A DNA stretch of 64,000 nt from Chryseolinea lacunae (lineage in GTDB: Bacteria; Bacteroidota; Bacteroidia; Cytophagales; Cyclobacteriaceae). Both the position numbers and the translations under genes were made by a program. Positions within the stretch are counted from its first letter, which is position 1. Each line of letters starts with the position of its first letter. Location of the stretch: positions 694,996-758,995 of the forward strand of contig NZ_JAERRB010000002.1 of NCBI RefSeq assembly GCF_016735595.1, written 5' to 3'. Shown here one piece after another: positions 43,174 to 52,981 of the stretch. The notes beneath the pieces are model-generated. The model saw only the letters and a program-made list of their open reading frames with translations. It was not told where the DNA came from and did not search any database.

Positions 43174-43217
43174 AAACTATGGAAACTTTTAAAATGTAAA
43201 TAGTTTCCATAGTTTTG
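43174..43217 (+). promoter_or_regulatory. TetR operator palindrome overlapping the -7 promoter box
   Basis: A perfect 13-bp inverted repeat AAACTATGGAAAC (43174-43186) and GTTTCCATAGTTT (43203-43215) with a 16-base spacer. TAGTTTTG (43210-43217), a TAnnTTTG -7 element, lies within the right half-site, so a bound repressor would block polymerase. The ATG at 43226 is only eight bases past the box, so the message would be nearly leaderless. Confidence 0.7.
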
Positions 43218-43225
43218 CAGCCCTT

Positions 43226-43867
43226 ATGGAAGAACAAGACGTCAAATGGAAGATTTTAAAAGGAGCAGAAGGCCTCTTTATGCGCTACGGCGTGCGCAGC
43301 ATCTCGATGGACGACATCGCCCGCCACCTCACCGTCTCCAAGAAAACCCTCTATCAGCATTTTGCTGATAAGGAAGACATGGTGACCATGGTGTGCCAGG
43401 TGCATTTGCAGGAAGGCCAAAAGGAATTTGACGCCATCCGGGCAAACGCCGAAAACGCCATCGACGAACTGGCCGGACTGTCGGTGTGCCTGAAGCGCAA
43501 CATGGAAGAGATCAACCCTTCTCTGTTGTTCGACTTGCAGAAATACCATCCCAAAGCGTGGGCCCTTTGGCAGGAGTTCAAGCGCACGTGCATCTATGAT
43601 TCCGTGAAGGCCAACCTTGACCAGGGCATAGAAGAAGGTTTTTACAGACCGGAGCTCAACAGCAAAATTCTCAGCCTCGTGAGAATGGCCACGGTAGAAA
43701 TTGCCTTCGACGACCACACGTTTCCGCAAAAGGAGTTCAACCTCACCGACGTGCAGATGCAACTTTTCGACCACTTCGTGCACGGCATCGTGACCGAAAA
43801 AGGAAAGAAGCTCTACGAAAAATATAAAACCAAGAAAGCAGTAGAAACCCCGATCAACCAACGATAA
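43226..43867 (+). CDS. TetR-family transcriptional repressor of the efflux operon
   Basis: 213 residues. N-terminal TetR helix-turn-helix (GAEGLFMRYGVRSISMDDIARHLTVSKKTLYQHFADKEDMV) and an all-helical C-terminal ligand domain. First gene ahead of tolC-, adaptor- and RND-like genes; eleven bases separate it from the TolC gene, so it is likely autoregulated through the palindrome upstream. Later starts would cut into the DNA-binding domain. Confidence 0.92.
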   Translation: MEEQDVKWKILKGAEGLFMRYGVRSISMDDIARHLTVSKKTLYQHFADKEDMVTMVCQVHLQEGQKEFDAIRANAENAIDELAGLSVCLKRNMEEINPSLLFDLQKYHPKAWALWQEFKRTCIYDSVKANLDQGIEEGFYRPELNSKILSLVRMATVEIAFDDHTFPQKEFNLTDVQMQLFDHFVHGIVTEKGKKLYEKYKTKKAVETPINQR

Positions 43868-43878
43868 ACCTCGACAAC

Positions 43879-45339
43879 ATGAAACCCTTTTATCGAATTT
43901 TAGTACTAAGTCTAGTTGTGCCTTTGTGGGTCAACGCCCAGACCCAGCCCGACGAGAAGAGTTCGTTCACCCTGGACGAAAGCATTTCGTATGCCCTAGC
44001 AAATACCGTGAGCGTGAAGAATGCGCGTATTGATGCGCAGATGTCTGAAGCCAAAGTAAAAGAAACATTTGGCATCGGTCTACCACAGGTTAGCGGCAGC
44101 GTGGCCTTGCAGCACAACCCGAAACTGCCCCGGTTCTATTCCAAGTATACCGAAGGTCAACCGAGCATCATTGACCTGAGCACGATCCCCGGCATTTCCA
44201 ACGGCGATGTTGTGGCGTTTCAAAACGTTTTTCAATTGCCCAGCAACGGCACGGCAGGCCTCACAATCAATCAACTGTTGTTCAGCAGCACCTACCTCGT
44301 GGGATTGAAAGCTGCAGGAACCTATAAGGATCTCGCCTACAAAACCGAAGAGCAAACACAAATCCAGGTGTTGGAGAATGTGACAAAAGCCTACTACGCT
44401 GTGCTGATCAACAACGAACGCATCTCCCTTTTTGATAATAACATTGCGCGCGTAGACACGCTGTTGAGAAACACGACGGCCCTCAATCAAAATGGTTTTG
44501 CTGAGGCTATCGACGTGGATCGCATCCAGGTGACGCTGAACAATCTCAAGACCGAACGTTTGAAATTTCTGAATTCTCAAAACCTCAGTTTAGGATTGTT
44601 GAAATTCCAGATGAACTATCCGATGGAAAAAGATCTGACGGTTGTGGGAAACTTGACAGACCTCACGGTGAACGAAAATTTGTTTAATGAGTACGAAGAA
44701 GGCTGGGACTATAAAAACAGGATTGAATACAAATTGCTGGATACACAACGCAAGTTGCAGGAGTTGGACATTAAGAATAAATACTCCAACTCCATGCCAA
44801 GCCTTTCCGGATATTTGAACCTTGGCTATGGCACACAATCGCCCACCATCGGTGGTCTCTTCAAAACTGAAAGCAACATCCCCAGCACAAGCGAGTTCGG
44901 TCCCGACAAATGGTATCCCTATACGGCCTTTGGCATAACGTTGAATGTTCCGCTGTTCACAGGCTTGCAGCATACTTATCAGATTCAGCAATCCAAGCTG
45001 TCGTTGTTGAAGATTCAGAACAACTACAACTCGCTGAAGCAAACGATCGACCTCAGCATTGAGCAGAACACAACCGTATACAAGAACTCACTGGAGACAT
45101 TAAAGTCGCAACGTGAAAACATGGCGCTGGCCGATAAAGTAGCACGCGTCACAAAGATCAAGTACGAACAGGGCGTTGGCTCAAACATCGAAGTGACAGA
45201 CGCCGAGAACAGCCTCAAAGAAGCGCAGATCAATTATTACAACGCGCTCTATGATGCCATCGTCGCCAAAGTAGACCTCGACAAAGCGTATGCAAAACTT
45301 GACCCTACAAAATATGCCGCTCAGCAACCGGCTAAATAA
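43879..45339 (+). CDS. TolC-family outer-membrane efflux protein
   Basis: 486 residues: signal peptide (ending near VNAQ, about residue 21) and two repeats of the outer-membrane-efflux domain with long coiled-coil helices (SFTLDESISYALANTVSVKNARID at the start, IKYEQGVGSNIEVTDAENSLKEAQINYYNALYDAIVAKVDLDKA at the end, given here in outline). Forms the outer-membrane tunnel of a tripartite RND pump. Middle gene of the TetR-controlled operon. Confidence 0.95.
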   Translation: MKPFYRILVLSLVVPLWVNAQTQPDEKSSFTLDESISYALANTVSVKNARIDAQMSEAKVKETFGIGLPQVSGSVALQHNPKLPRFYSKYTEGQPSIIDLSTIPGISNGDVVAFQNVFQLPSNGTAGLTINQLLFSSTYLVGLKAAGTYKDLAYKTEEQTQIQVLENVTKAYYAVLINNERISLFDNNIARVDTLLRNTTALNQNGFAEAIDVDRIQVTLNNLKTERLKFLNSQNLSLGLLKFQMNYPMEKDLTVVGNLTDLTVNENLFNEYEEGWDYKNRIEYKLLDTQRKLQELDIKNKYSNSMPSLSGYLNLGYGTQSPTIGGLFKTESNIPSTSEFGPDKWYPYTAFGITLNVPLFTGLQHTYQIQQSKLSLLKIQNNYNSLKQTIDLSIEQNTTVYKNSLETLKSQRENMALADKVARVTKIKYEQGVGSNIEVTDAENSLKEAQINYYNALYDAIVAKVDLDKAYAKLDPTKYAAQQPAK

Positions 45340-45352
45340 AGAACCAAACCCA

Positions 45353-46501
45353 ATGAAAAATAACCATTCTATGAAATCCACGATATACACTCGATTCGTT
45401 GTCATTGTCGCTGCCGGCATTTTGGTTGCTTGCAGTGCCGCCTCCCCGGATGACAAAAAAGCCGAACTCACCAAGTTGAAGCAACAACAGGCAGACATCG
45501 GCAAACAGATTTTGAAACTGGAAACTGAAATTGCCAAAGCCAATCCGGATTCCGTGACCGTGAGAGCCAAAGAAGTGAACGTTACCGAACTCGCCGCGCG
45601 TAAGTTCGACTACTTTGTGCAAACACAAGGCAGCGTTGATGCCGAAGACAACATCCAGGTAAGCTCAAAAGCCATGGGCGTGATCACGGCCGTGTTTGTG
45701 AAAGAAGGCGATGCCGTGTCGAAAGGCCAGACGCTCGCGCAAATCGACAACTCGGTTATCCAACGCAACATCGAAGGCATGCGGTCACAACTCGATCTGG
45801 CCAACACCGTATTCGAACGTCAGAAAAATCTGTGGGCACAAAAGATCGGCACCGAAGTGCAATACCTGCAAGCCAAGACCAACAAGGAAAGCCTGGAAAA
45901 ACAACTGGAGTCTATTCAGGAACAAAACAGCCAGACGCGCATCACGGCACCGTTCAGCGGAACCGTTGATGAAGTGACTGCCAAAATAGGCCAGAACATC
46001 GCACCCGGCATGCCCGCTGTGCGCATCGTGAACACCTCGAACCTGAAGTTGAAAGCCAAAGTGTCGGAAGCTTATGTGACCGAAATCAAAAAAGGAAACA
46101 AGGTGGTGGTGAGCATCCCCGAGTTGAAGAAAGAAATTTCGGCGACCGTAACCTTTGTTGGAAAAAGCATCGACCCGCTGTCGCGCACATTCCCCGTGGA
46201 AGTGAAACTGCCTTCGGAAGCCAACCTGCGCCCCAACATGACCGGTGTCATCAAAGTGATTTTCCACACCGAGCCCAACGCCATCACGGTGCCGGTGAAC
46301 GTGGTGCAAAACATCAACAACGAAAAAGTGGTGTTTGTCTATGAGAACGACGGCAAGAACGCCGTAGCCCGTAAAAAAGTGGTGACGGTAGACGGTGTTT
46401 ACGACAACCTTGCACAAGTGCAGGGCTTGAAGGCCGGCGACAAAATTATCTCGTTTGGCTACCAGGGCCTGAACGATGGCCAGGTGATCAAAACAAACTA
46501 A
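45353..46501 (+). CDS. RND periplasmic adaptor (membrane fusion protein)
   Basis: 382 residues from ATG 45353 (a second ATG at 45371 is possible; the frame reaches back into the tolC gene). Lipobox ILVACS marks a lipid-anchored adaptor. Order: coiled coil (about 35-60), barrel-sandwich/biotinyl-lipoyl half with VSSKAMGVITAVFVKEGDAVSKGQ, helical hairpin, second lipoyl half, beta-barrel and membrane-proximal domain. Bridges the RND pump and TolC protein. Confidence 0.94.
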   Translation: MKNNHSMKSTIYTRFVVIVAAGILVACSAASPDDKKAELTKLKQQQADIGKQILKLETEIAKANPDSVTVRAKEVNVTELAARKFDYFVQTQGSVDAEDNIQVSSKAMGVITAVFVKEGDAVSKGQTLAQIDNSVIQRNIEGMRSQLDLANTVFERQKNLWAQKIGTEVQYLQAKTNKESLEKQLESIQEQNSQTRITAPFSGTVDEVTAKIGQNIAPGMPAVRIVNTSNLKLKAKVSEAYVTEIKKGNKVVVSIPELKKEISATVTFVGKSIDPLSRTFPVEVKLPSEANLRPNMTGVIKVIFHTEPNAITVPVNVVQNINNEKVVFVYENDGKNAVARKKVVTVDGVYDNLAQVQGLKAGDKIISFGYQGLNDGQVIKTN

Positions 46502-46546
46502 GAGGAGGTCGTGACCTCCCATGAAATGCTATAACCCAATACCCTT

Positions 46547-49500
46547 ATGCATGACGTAGAAAAAGAATTTAAACCCACCAGCTGGTCCATTGATAACAAG
46601 GTTGCCATTTATGTGGCCACCGTTATCATCTGCTTGGCGGGTATCATGACCTATAACACCCTGCCGAAGGAGAACTTTCCCGAAGTAGTGTTCCCGCAAA
46701 TTTATGTGGCTACCATTTATCCCGGTGCTCCCGAAGACATCGAAAACCTGATCTCCAAACAAATCGAAAAACAGGTGAAGTCGATTGCCGGTGTGAAAAA
46801 AGTGACCAGCAACTCGCTGCAGAACTTCTCGAACGTGATCATCGAATTTCAAACCGATGTGCAGGTGAAAGAAGCCAAACGCGAAGTGCAGGAAGCGGTA
46901 GACAAAGCAAAGAACGACCTGCCCACCGATTTGCAGGACGACCCCATCGTGCAGGATGTAGACATTTCAGAGGTTCCCATTTTGTTCCTGAACCTTTCGG
47001 GCGACTATGACCTGGCAACTCTGAAAGAATATGCCGAGCAAATGCAAGACCGCATCGAATCGCTGAAAGAGATTCGTCGCGTCGACATTGTGGGTGCCCT
47101 TGACCGCGAAATTCAAGTGAATGCCGACCTGTTCAAAATGGCGCAAGCCGGTGTGGACCTGGACGACATTTCCGGCGCATTGCGCAGTGAAAACATTCTG
47201 ATTGCCGGCGGCCAACTCTCCGTCGATGGTATGAAACGCTCCATGAGTGTGAACGGCGAATTCACGTCGGCCGAACAAATGGGCAATATCGTGGTGGGTT
47301 CTACCAAAGGTGGCAAAGTATATTTGAAAGACATTGCCGAAGTGGCCGACACACACCACGAACAGGAAAGCTTTGCGCGCCTCGACGAAAAGAATGTAGT
47401 GACCTTGAACGTGGTGAAACGCGGTGGTGAAAACCTCATCGATGCGTCCGACCAAATCCTGGAAATCAAAAAAGATTTCGAAGAAAACATTCTTCCCAAA
47501 GGGTTGAAGATCACCATCACGGGCGATCAGTCTGAAAACACGCGCACCACACTGCACGATCTGATCAACACCATCATCATCGGCTTTGTGCTGGTAACCA
47601 TCATCCTCATGTTCTTCATGGGGGCAACCAATGCCATCTTTGTAGGGTTGTCGGTTCCCATCTCAAGCTTTATCGCCTTCCTTACCTTCCCCACGCTCGG
47701 GTTCACACTGAACCTGATGACGCTGTTCTCGTTCCTCCTCGCCTTGGGTATTGTGGTGGACGACGCGATTGTGGTAATTGAAAATACACACCGTGTGTTC
47801 GACAACGGCAAAGTGCCTATTCGCAAAGCCGCCAAGATTGCTGCAGGCGAAGTGTTCATGCCCGTGTTGTCGGGTACGTTGGTGGTGCTTGCACCGTTTG
47901 TGCCGCTGGCCTTCTGGCCTGGTGTTATTGGTAAGTTCATGATGTATTTGCCCATCACACTCATTGTAGCCCTGTTGGCATCGCTGGTGGTGGCCTATAT
48001 TATGAATCCCGTGTTCGCGGCCGACTTCATGAAGCCACACGATCACGATCATGAGAATCAGAAAAAATTCACAAAAGGATTTCGCATATCGCTGGTGGTG
48101 TTTGCCGCCGTGGCATTCCTGTTCTATATGACCGGATCGATCGGGTTGGGCAACTTCACCGTCTTCATGTTCGGAATCTACTCGCTGCATCGCTTTGTGC
48201 TGGAGCGTGTCATTTCGAACTTCCAGACCAAAGCATGGCCTGCCGTGCAGCATGGCTATTCCAACATGATCACTTGGTGCCTCGAAAGCTGGAAACCGTA
48301 TCTGGTCATTGTTGGTGTGGTGGCGCTTTTCATCTTCTCGATCATCTTCACCGCCATTCGCAAACCCCCCGTGGTGTTCTTCCCGAAAGGCGATCCTAAC
48401 TTTATCTATGCCTATGTGCGCATGCCCATTGGCACACACCAGGATGTGACGGACTCCATCACCAACATGGTTGAAGACAAAGTGATCAAGACCATTGGTC
48501 AGGACACCGCCATTGTAGAATCGGTTATCTCCAACGTGTCGATCGGTGCATCCGAAGATCAGTTTGCCGGAAGCCAGGTGCAGCCGCACCTAGGAAAGGT
48601 GACGGTGGCCTTCGTGAGCTTTGCAAAACGCAATGGCCGTTCGTCGCGACCTTACCTCGACAAAATTCGCGATGCTGTGAAAGGCATTAGTGGTGCAGAA
48701 ATTTCGGTTGACCAGGAACAAGGCGGACCTCCCGCCGGCAAAGCCATCAACATTGAAATTGCCGCCGAAGATTTTGATTTGCTCGTGGTCACGGCCGATC
48801 GTGCAAAACGTTATCTCGACTCGCTGCAGATACCCGGTGTGGAAGAATTGAAATCCGATTTCCAAAGCGACAAGCCGGAGATTGTGATCAAGATCGATCG
48901 CGAAAAAGCAAACCGCGAAGGCATCTCCACCATGAAAATCGGAAGCATACTCAACACCGCCATCTATGGCTTGGAAGTGTCGCGCTTCCGCGATGTGAAC
49001 GACGATTATCCGATCGAACTCCGCATCAAGGAAAGCCAACGCAACGACATCAATACACTCATGAACCTTCCCATCACCTACCGCGACATGAGTCAGGGGG
49101 GTGTGGTAAGACAAGTGCCGCTGTCGGCTTTTGCTACGATTGAATATTCAAACAGCTTTGCCGGCATCAAGCGTATCGATCAGAAACGCGTGATCACACT
49201 GTCGTCAAACGTGTTGTCGGACTTTAACCCGAACGAAACGGTGGCCGCGATTCAGGAAAGCCTGAAGTCGCTCTCGAAACCCGACGGCATCTCTATCAAG
49301 ATGACGGGCGAACAGGAGAACCAGAAAGAAACTTCCGACTTCCTCGGCGTGGCCGGTATGGTGGCGTTGGGATTGATCTTCATGATCCTGGTAATCCAGT
49401 TCAACTCCACCAGCAAGCCCCTCATCATCCTGTTGGAAATTGTGTTCAGCGTGATCGGGGTGCTGATCGGCTTCTCGCTCTTCAAAATGGAAATCTCCAT

Positions 49501-49963
49501 CGTTATGTCGGGCGTGGGTGTTATGGCGCTGGCCGGCATCGTGGTGCGGAATGGTATCTTGTTGGTGGAGTTCACCGACCTGCTCATCTCGCAAGGCATT
49601 GAACTGAAAGCCGCCATCATTGAAGCCGCGAAGACGCGTATGACACCGGTGTTGCTGACGGCAATGGCGGCCACACTGGGTCTTATTCCGCTGGCCGTAG
49701 GCTTCAACATCGACTTCGTGACCTTGTTCACGGAATTGAATCCGCACATCTTCTTCGGCGGCGACAACGTAGCCTTCTGGGGACCTTTGTCGTGGACGAT
49801 GATCTTCGGATTGATCTTCGGAACATTCCTCACCCTGTTTATGGTGCCGGTAATGTATCTGTTGGTGGCCCGCCTGAAAGCCCGCGTTTTCAAAGCGAAA
49901 CCCGCCGACGAGCATCATGTAGCAGAAGGTACTGTTTCAGAAGGTGACGTGGCGTTGAACTAA
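46547..49963 (+). CDS. RND (AcrB-type) efflux transporter, HAE/CusA-like
   Basis: 1138 residues with 12 TM segments in two repeats and two large periplasmic loops. The proton-relay aspartates of TM4 are present (LGIVVDDAIVVIENTHR), as is the conserved GVGVMALAGIVVRNGILLVEF region of the second half. Longer than the usual 1040 residues, mainly through an extra charged insertion around PHDHDHENQKK and extra hydrophobic segments near residues 515-560. Exports drugs, bile-salt-like compounds or fatty acids, energised by proton flow. Last gene of the operon, with a terminator downstream. Confidence 0.95.
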   Translation: MHDVEKEFKPTSWSIDNKVAIYVATVIICLAGIMTYNTLPKENFPEVVFPQIYVATIYPGAPEDIENLISKQIEKQVKSIAGVKKVTSNSLQNFSNVIIEFQTDVQVKEAKREVQEAVDKAKNDLPTDLQDDPIVQDVDISEVPILFLNLSGDYDLATLKEYAEQMQDRIESLKEIRRVDIVGALDREIQVNADLFKMAQAGVDLDDISGALRSENILIAGGQLSVDGMKRSMSVNGEFTSAEQMGNIVVGSTKGGKVYLKDIAEVADTHHEQESFARLDEKNVVTLNVVKRGGENLIDASDQILEIKKDFEENILPKGLKITITGDQSENTRTTLHDLINTIIIGFVLVTIILMFFMGATNAIFVGLSVPISSFIAFLTFPTLGFTLNLMTLFSFLLALGIVVDDAIVVIENTHRVFDNGKVPIRKAAKIAAGEVFMPVLSGTLVVLAPFVPLAFWPGVIGKFMMYLPITLIVALLASLVVAYIMNPVFAADFMKPHDHDHENQKKFTKGFRISLVVFAAVAFLFYMTGSIGLGNFTVFMFGIYSLHRFVLERVISNFQTKAWPAVQHGYSNMITWCLESWKPYLVIVGVVALFIFSIIFTAIRKPPVVFFPKGDPNFIYAYVRMPIGTHQDVTDSITNMVEDKVIKTIGQDTAIVESVISNVSIGASEDQFAGSQVQPHLGKVTVAFVSFAKRNGRSSRPYLDKIRDAVKGISGAEISVDQEQGGPPAGKAINIEIAAEDFDLLVVTADRAKRYLDSLQIPGVEELKSDFQSDKPEIVIKIDREKANREGISTMKIGSILNTAIYGLEVSRFRDVNDDYPIELRIKESQRNDINTLMNLPITYRDMSQGGVVRQVPLSAFATIEYSNSFAGIKRIDQKRVITLSSNVLSDFNPNETVAAIQESLKSLSKPDGISIKMTGEQENQKETSDFLGVAGMVALGLIFMILVIQFNSTSKPLIILLEIVFSVIGVLIGFSLFKMEISIVMSGVGVMALAGIVVRNGILLVEFTDLLISQGIELKAAIIEAAKTRMTPVLLTAMAATLGLIPLAVGFNIDFVTLFTELNPHIFFGGDNVAFWGPLSWTMIFGLIFGTFLTLFMVPVMYLLVARLKARVFKAKPADEHHVAEGTVSEGDVALN

Positions 49964-50006
49964 ACGCAATGCATAAAAAGTAAAATACAGTAGACTAAAA
50001 TTCAGC

Positions 50007-50046
50007 AAGAGTCGTCTTATAAAAGTAAGACGACTTTTGTTTTTTA
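50007..50046 (+). terminator. Rho-independent terminator of the efflux operon
   Basis: AGTCGTCTTA (50010-50019) pairs with TAAGACGACT (50026-50035), followed by TTTGTTTTTT. Confidence 0.88.
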
Positions 50047-50137
50047 CTGGGTTTTCCGAATGCGCTGAAGTGTGAAGGATGTAGGGACAGCGCACCGGAA
50101 CGTTGAAGAGTATGTGTTGATGTAAAAACAAGAGACG

Positions 50138-50181
50138 CGTTATCCTGGATTCACTTCGGTGAATCCAGGATTTAACGTTTT
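50138..50181 (+). other. Perfect hairpin with UUCG loop
   Basis: ATCCTGGATTCAC (50142-50154) and GTGAATCCAGGAT (50159-50171), closed by a TTCG tetraloop, extended by CGTTA/TAACG and followed by TTTTTG. A second terminator or the end of a small RNA; it is 100 bases past the operon terminator. The rest of the 385-base gap (49964-50348) shows no gene. Confidence 0.55.
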
Positions 50182-50348
50182 TGAAAAGCCGTTCATCAAA
50201 ATGTGTTGGATGAAGGGCAACTCGGTTTGACAAGGCTCCGTTAGTGAGGAAAAATTCCCGCACACAATCCAGTTTTTCCAGTGAGCCATTTGTCGCACGC
50301 GAAACGTCCCGTGAGAAACAACACGCCCACTGCGAAATCAATGCAACG

Positions 50349-51599
50349 ATGAAACCCCGTATTATGACAATGTTTTTTGTCTTCCTTATTTTTTTGTTGA
50401 TCGATTATTATGTCTTTCAAGCCATCGTGGTGGTGTCGAAAAACTGGACACCGGGTTGGCGAGATGGCCTGCGCTACGGCTTCTGGATTCCCACTGTGCT
50501 AAGCGTCTTCGCGTTGCTGTGGTTGACGTTTGCCGATCCCTACAACTATCCACCCCAGATGCGCACGTTTGTGCTGACGGGCCTTGTGGCAACCTACTTC
50601 TCAAAGATTTTTGCCGTCGTCATTTTATTCATCGACGACATTCAGCGCGGTGTGCGCTGGGTTGTGGAGTTCTTCAACAAAGGTGCAAGCGGCGACACAT
50701 CGGGCCCGGCCATTCCGCGTTCGGAGTTTCTGGCGAAGACGGCCATGGTGGCGGCGTCCATTCCGCTGGGAGCTATGGCCTACGGTGTCATCTCGGGTGC
50801 ACACGATTATCGCGTGCGTCGTCAGGTGGTGAAGCTGCCCAACCTGCCCAAAGCTTTTGATGGTTTAACCATCGGTCAGCTATCCGACATTCACTCCGGA
50901 AGTTTCTTCAACAAAGTGGCTGTGAAAGGCGGTGTTGAAATGATGCTGAACGAAAAACCCGACGTGATCTTTTTCACCGGCGACCTCGTGAACAATGAAG
51001 CGGCCGAAGTGAAAGACTACATCGACATCTTTAATAAACTGAAAGCACCGCTGGGCGTATTCTCCATCACGGGCAACCATGACTATGGCGATTATCAAGC
51101 ATGGGCCAGTCAGCAAGCCAAACAAAAAAACTTCAAAGACCTGATGGAAGCACACCGTGTGCTGGGCTTCGACCTGCTGATGAACGAGCATCGTTTCCTG
51201 GAACAGAACGGCGAGAAAATTGCCATCCTCGGAAACGAAAACTGGGGCGAGAAACGCTTTGCCAAATACGGCCGCCTCGACAAAGCTTATGCAGGCACAG
51301 ACGAAGCCGCTGTGAAGCTCCTGCTGTCGCACGACCCCAGCCATTGGGATGGACAAGTGCGCCCCCAATATTCCGACATCGACATCATGTTTGCCGGCCA
51401 CACCCACGGCTTTCAGTTTGGCGTGGAGATCGGTGGCTTCAAGTGGAGCCCGTCGCAGTATGCCTACAAGCAATGGGCAGGACTGTATCAGGAAGGTTCA
51501 CAATACCTGTATGTGAACCGTGGTTTTGGCTACCTGGGCTATCCCGGCAGGATTGGGATGCCCCCTGAATTAACCATCCTTGAGCTGAAGCGCGTGTAG
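50349..51599 (+). CDS. Membrane metallophosphoesterase (copy 1)
   Basis: 416 residues from ATG 50349 (upstream frame is open but has no membrane start). Three or four N-terminal TM segments are followed by a calcineurin-like phosphoesterase with all five motifs: GQLSDIHSGS, FFTGDLVN, GNHDYG, LLSHDP and GHTHGF. YkuE/YaeI-like enzymes of this type act on phospholipid- or UDP-linked substrates at the membrane. A paralogue follows in the same direction; the pair arose by tandem duplication. Confidence 0.92.
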   Translation: MKPRIMTMFFVFLIFLLIDYYVFQAIVVVSKNWTPGWRDGLRYGFWIPTVLSVFALLWLTFADPYNYPPQMRTFVLTGLVATYFSKIFAVVILFIDDIQRGVRWVVEFFNKGASGDTSGPAIPRSEFLAKTAMVAASIPLGAMAYGVISGAHDYRVRRQVVKLPNLPKAFDGLTIGQLSDIHSGSFFNKVAVKGGVEMMLNEKPDVIFFTGDLVNNEAAEVKDYIDIFNKLKAPLGVFSITGNHDYGDYQAWASQQAKQKNFKDLMEAHRVLGFDLLMNEHRFLEQNGEKIAILGNENWGEKRFAKYGRLDKAYAGTDEAAVKLLLSHDPSHWDGQVRPQYSDIDIMFAGHTHGFQFGVEIGGFKWSPSQYAYKQWAGLYQEGSQYLYVNRGFGYLGYPGRIGMPPELTILELKRV

Positions 51600-51705
51600 G
51601 TCATTCACATCGCCTATTCCCCGCTCAAAGGGTCCTCCCGGAGCCGACAGGTTTTGAAGGAAAAGTTTTCGATTTCTCGTTACTTTTACCATCAAACACC
51701 ACAGC

Positions 51706-52980
51706 ATGGGCGATGGACTCTGGTATCGGATCGGAATGGCAGCGGGCGGCATCCTGCTGATGGTGCTGGTTGACCTCTATACCTATCAGGCTATACGCAC
51801 CCTGAGCCATGCCTATCACCGCCTCGTGAAAAACACTACGCGGGGATTGTTCTGGTTATTCACCCTGCTGGCCGTGGTGGCTGTGGCCTGGGTTGTCATC
51901 ATCGACATCTCGAACGAAAAGCTGCGGCAGTGGGTCGTCATCGTGCTGGCCATTTTCTACTTCTCCAAGATCCTGCTCATTGTGTTTATTCTGGCCGACG
52001 ATGTTCGCCGGGCCATCCGCATGGCACAACGCTATTTCAAGCGACGAAAACTGAAGCCCGGCGAAACGCTGGACGAAGGCCACATCACACGCTCGGAGTT
52101 TCTGACGCGCACCGCCCTGGTGGCCGGTGGCATTCCGTTGGCAGGCCTTTCGTTTGGCATTCTTTCGGGGGCTCACGACTTCCGTTTGCGCAAACAGACC
52201 ATTTACCTGCCCAATCTTCCCAAAGCGTTTGACGGCCTCCGTATGGGTCAAATTTCGGATATCCACACAGGCTCGCTCTTCAACAAGACCGCCATCCAGG
52301 GTGGGGTTGAGCTATTGATGCGGGAAAAACCCGACGTGATCTTTTTCACCGGCGACCTGGTGAACATCGAAACCAAAGAAGTGAACGACTACATCGGCGT
52401 GTTCGACAAGCTGAAGGCCGACCTGGGCGTGATATCGGTGACCGGCAACCACGACTATGGCAACTATCGCACCTGGCCCACACCAGAAGCCAAGCGCAAA
52501 AATCAGCAAGACATGATTGCGGCCCACAAACAAATGGGCTACGACCTGCTGATCAACGAACATCGTTTCCTGGAAATGGGTGGCGACAAAATTGCAATCC
52601 TGGGCGTAGAGAACTGGGGTGTTGGCCCGCCGCTCCGGTTTCCAAAATACGGCAAGCTCGATCTTGCCCATGCGGGCACCGAAGAAGCTCCGTTGAAAAT
52701 ACTGCTATCGCACGACCCCACACACTGGGACGCGCAGATCAGACCCGACTATGGCGACATAGACCTCACCCTCTCAGGCCACACCCATGGCTATCAATTG
52801 GGTGTGAGCGTGGGCAGCTTCACGTGGAGTCCTGCACAATATCGCTTCAAGCAATGGGCTGGCTTGTATCAGGAAGGCAAGCAATATCTCTACGTGAACC
52901 GTGGCTTCGGCTGTGTGGGTTATCCGGGCCGCATCGGCATGCCCCCCGAACTGACCTTGATCGAATTGAAGCGCGGCTAG
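51706..52980 (+). CDS. Membrane metallophosphoesterase (copy 2)
   Basis: 424 residues, same plan as copy 1: N-terminal membrane part, a linker RSEFLTRTALVAGGIPLAG, then the phosphoesterase with GQISDIHTGS, FFTGDLVN, GNHDYG, LLSHDP and GHTHGY. The catalytic half is very close to copy 1 (for example QWAGLYQEG near both C-termini) while the membrane half is more diverged. Starts 106 bases after copy 1. Convergent with the kinase gene, one base apart. Confidence 0.92.
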   Translation: MGDGLWYRIGMAAGGILLMVLVDLYTYQAIRTLSHAYHRLVKNTTRGLFWLFTLLAVVAVAWVVIIDISNEKLRQWVVIVLAIFYFSKILLIVFILADDVRRAIRMAQRYFKRRKLKPGETLDEGHITRSEFLTRTALVAGGIPLAGLSFGILSGAHDFRLRKQTIYLPNLPKAFDGLRMGQISDIHTGSLFNKTAIQGGVELLMREKPDVIFFTGDLVNIETKEVNDYIGVFDKLKADLGVISVTGNHDYGNYRTWPTPEAKRKNQQDMIAAHKQMGYDLLINEHRFLEMGGDKIAILGVENWGVGPPLRFPKYGKLDLAHAGTEEAPLKILLSHDPTHWDAQIRPDYGDIDLTLSGHTHGYQLGVSVGSFTWSPAQYRFKQWAGLYQEGKQYLYVNRGFGCVGYPGRIGMPPELTLIELKRG

Positions 52981-52981
52981 A

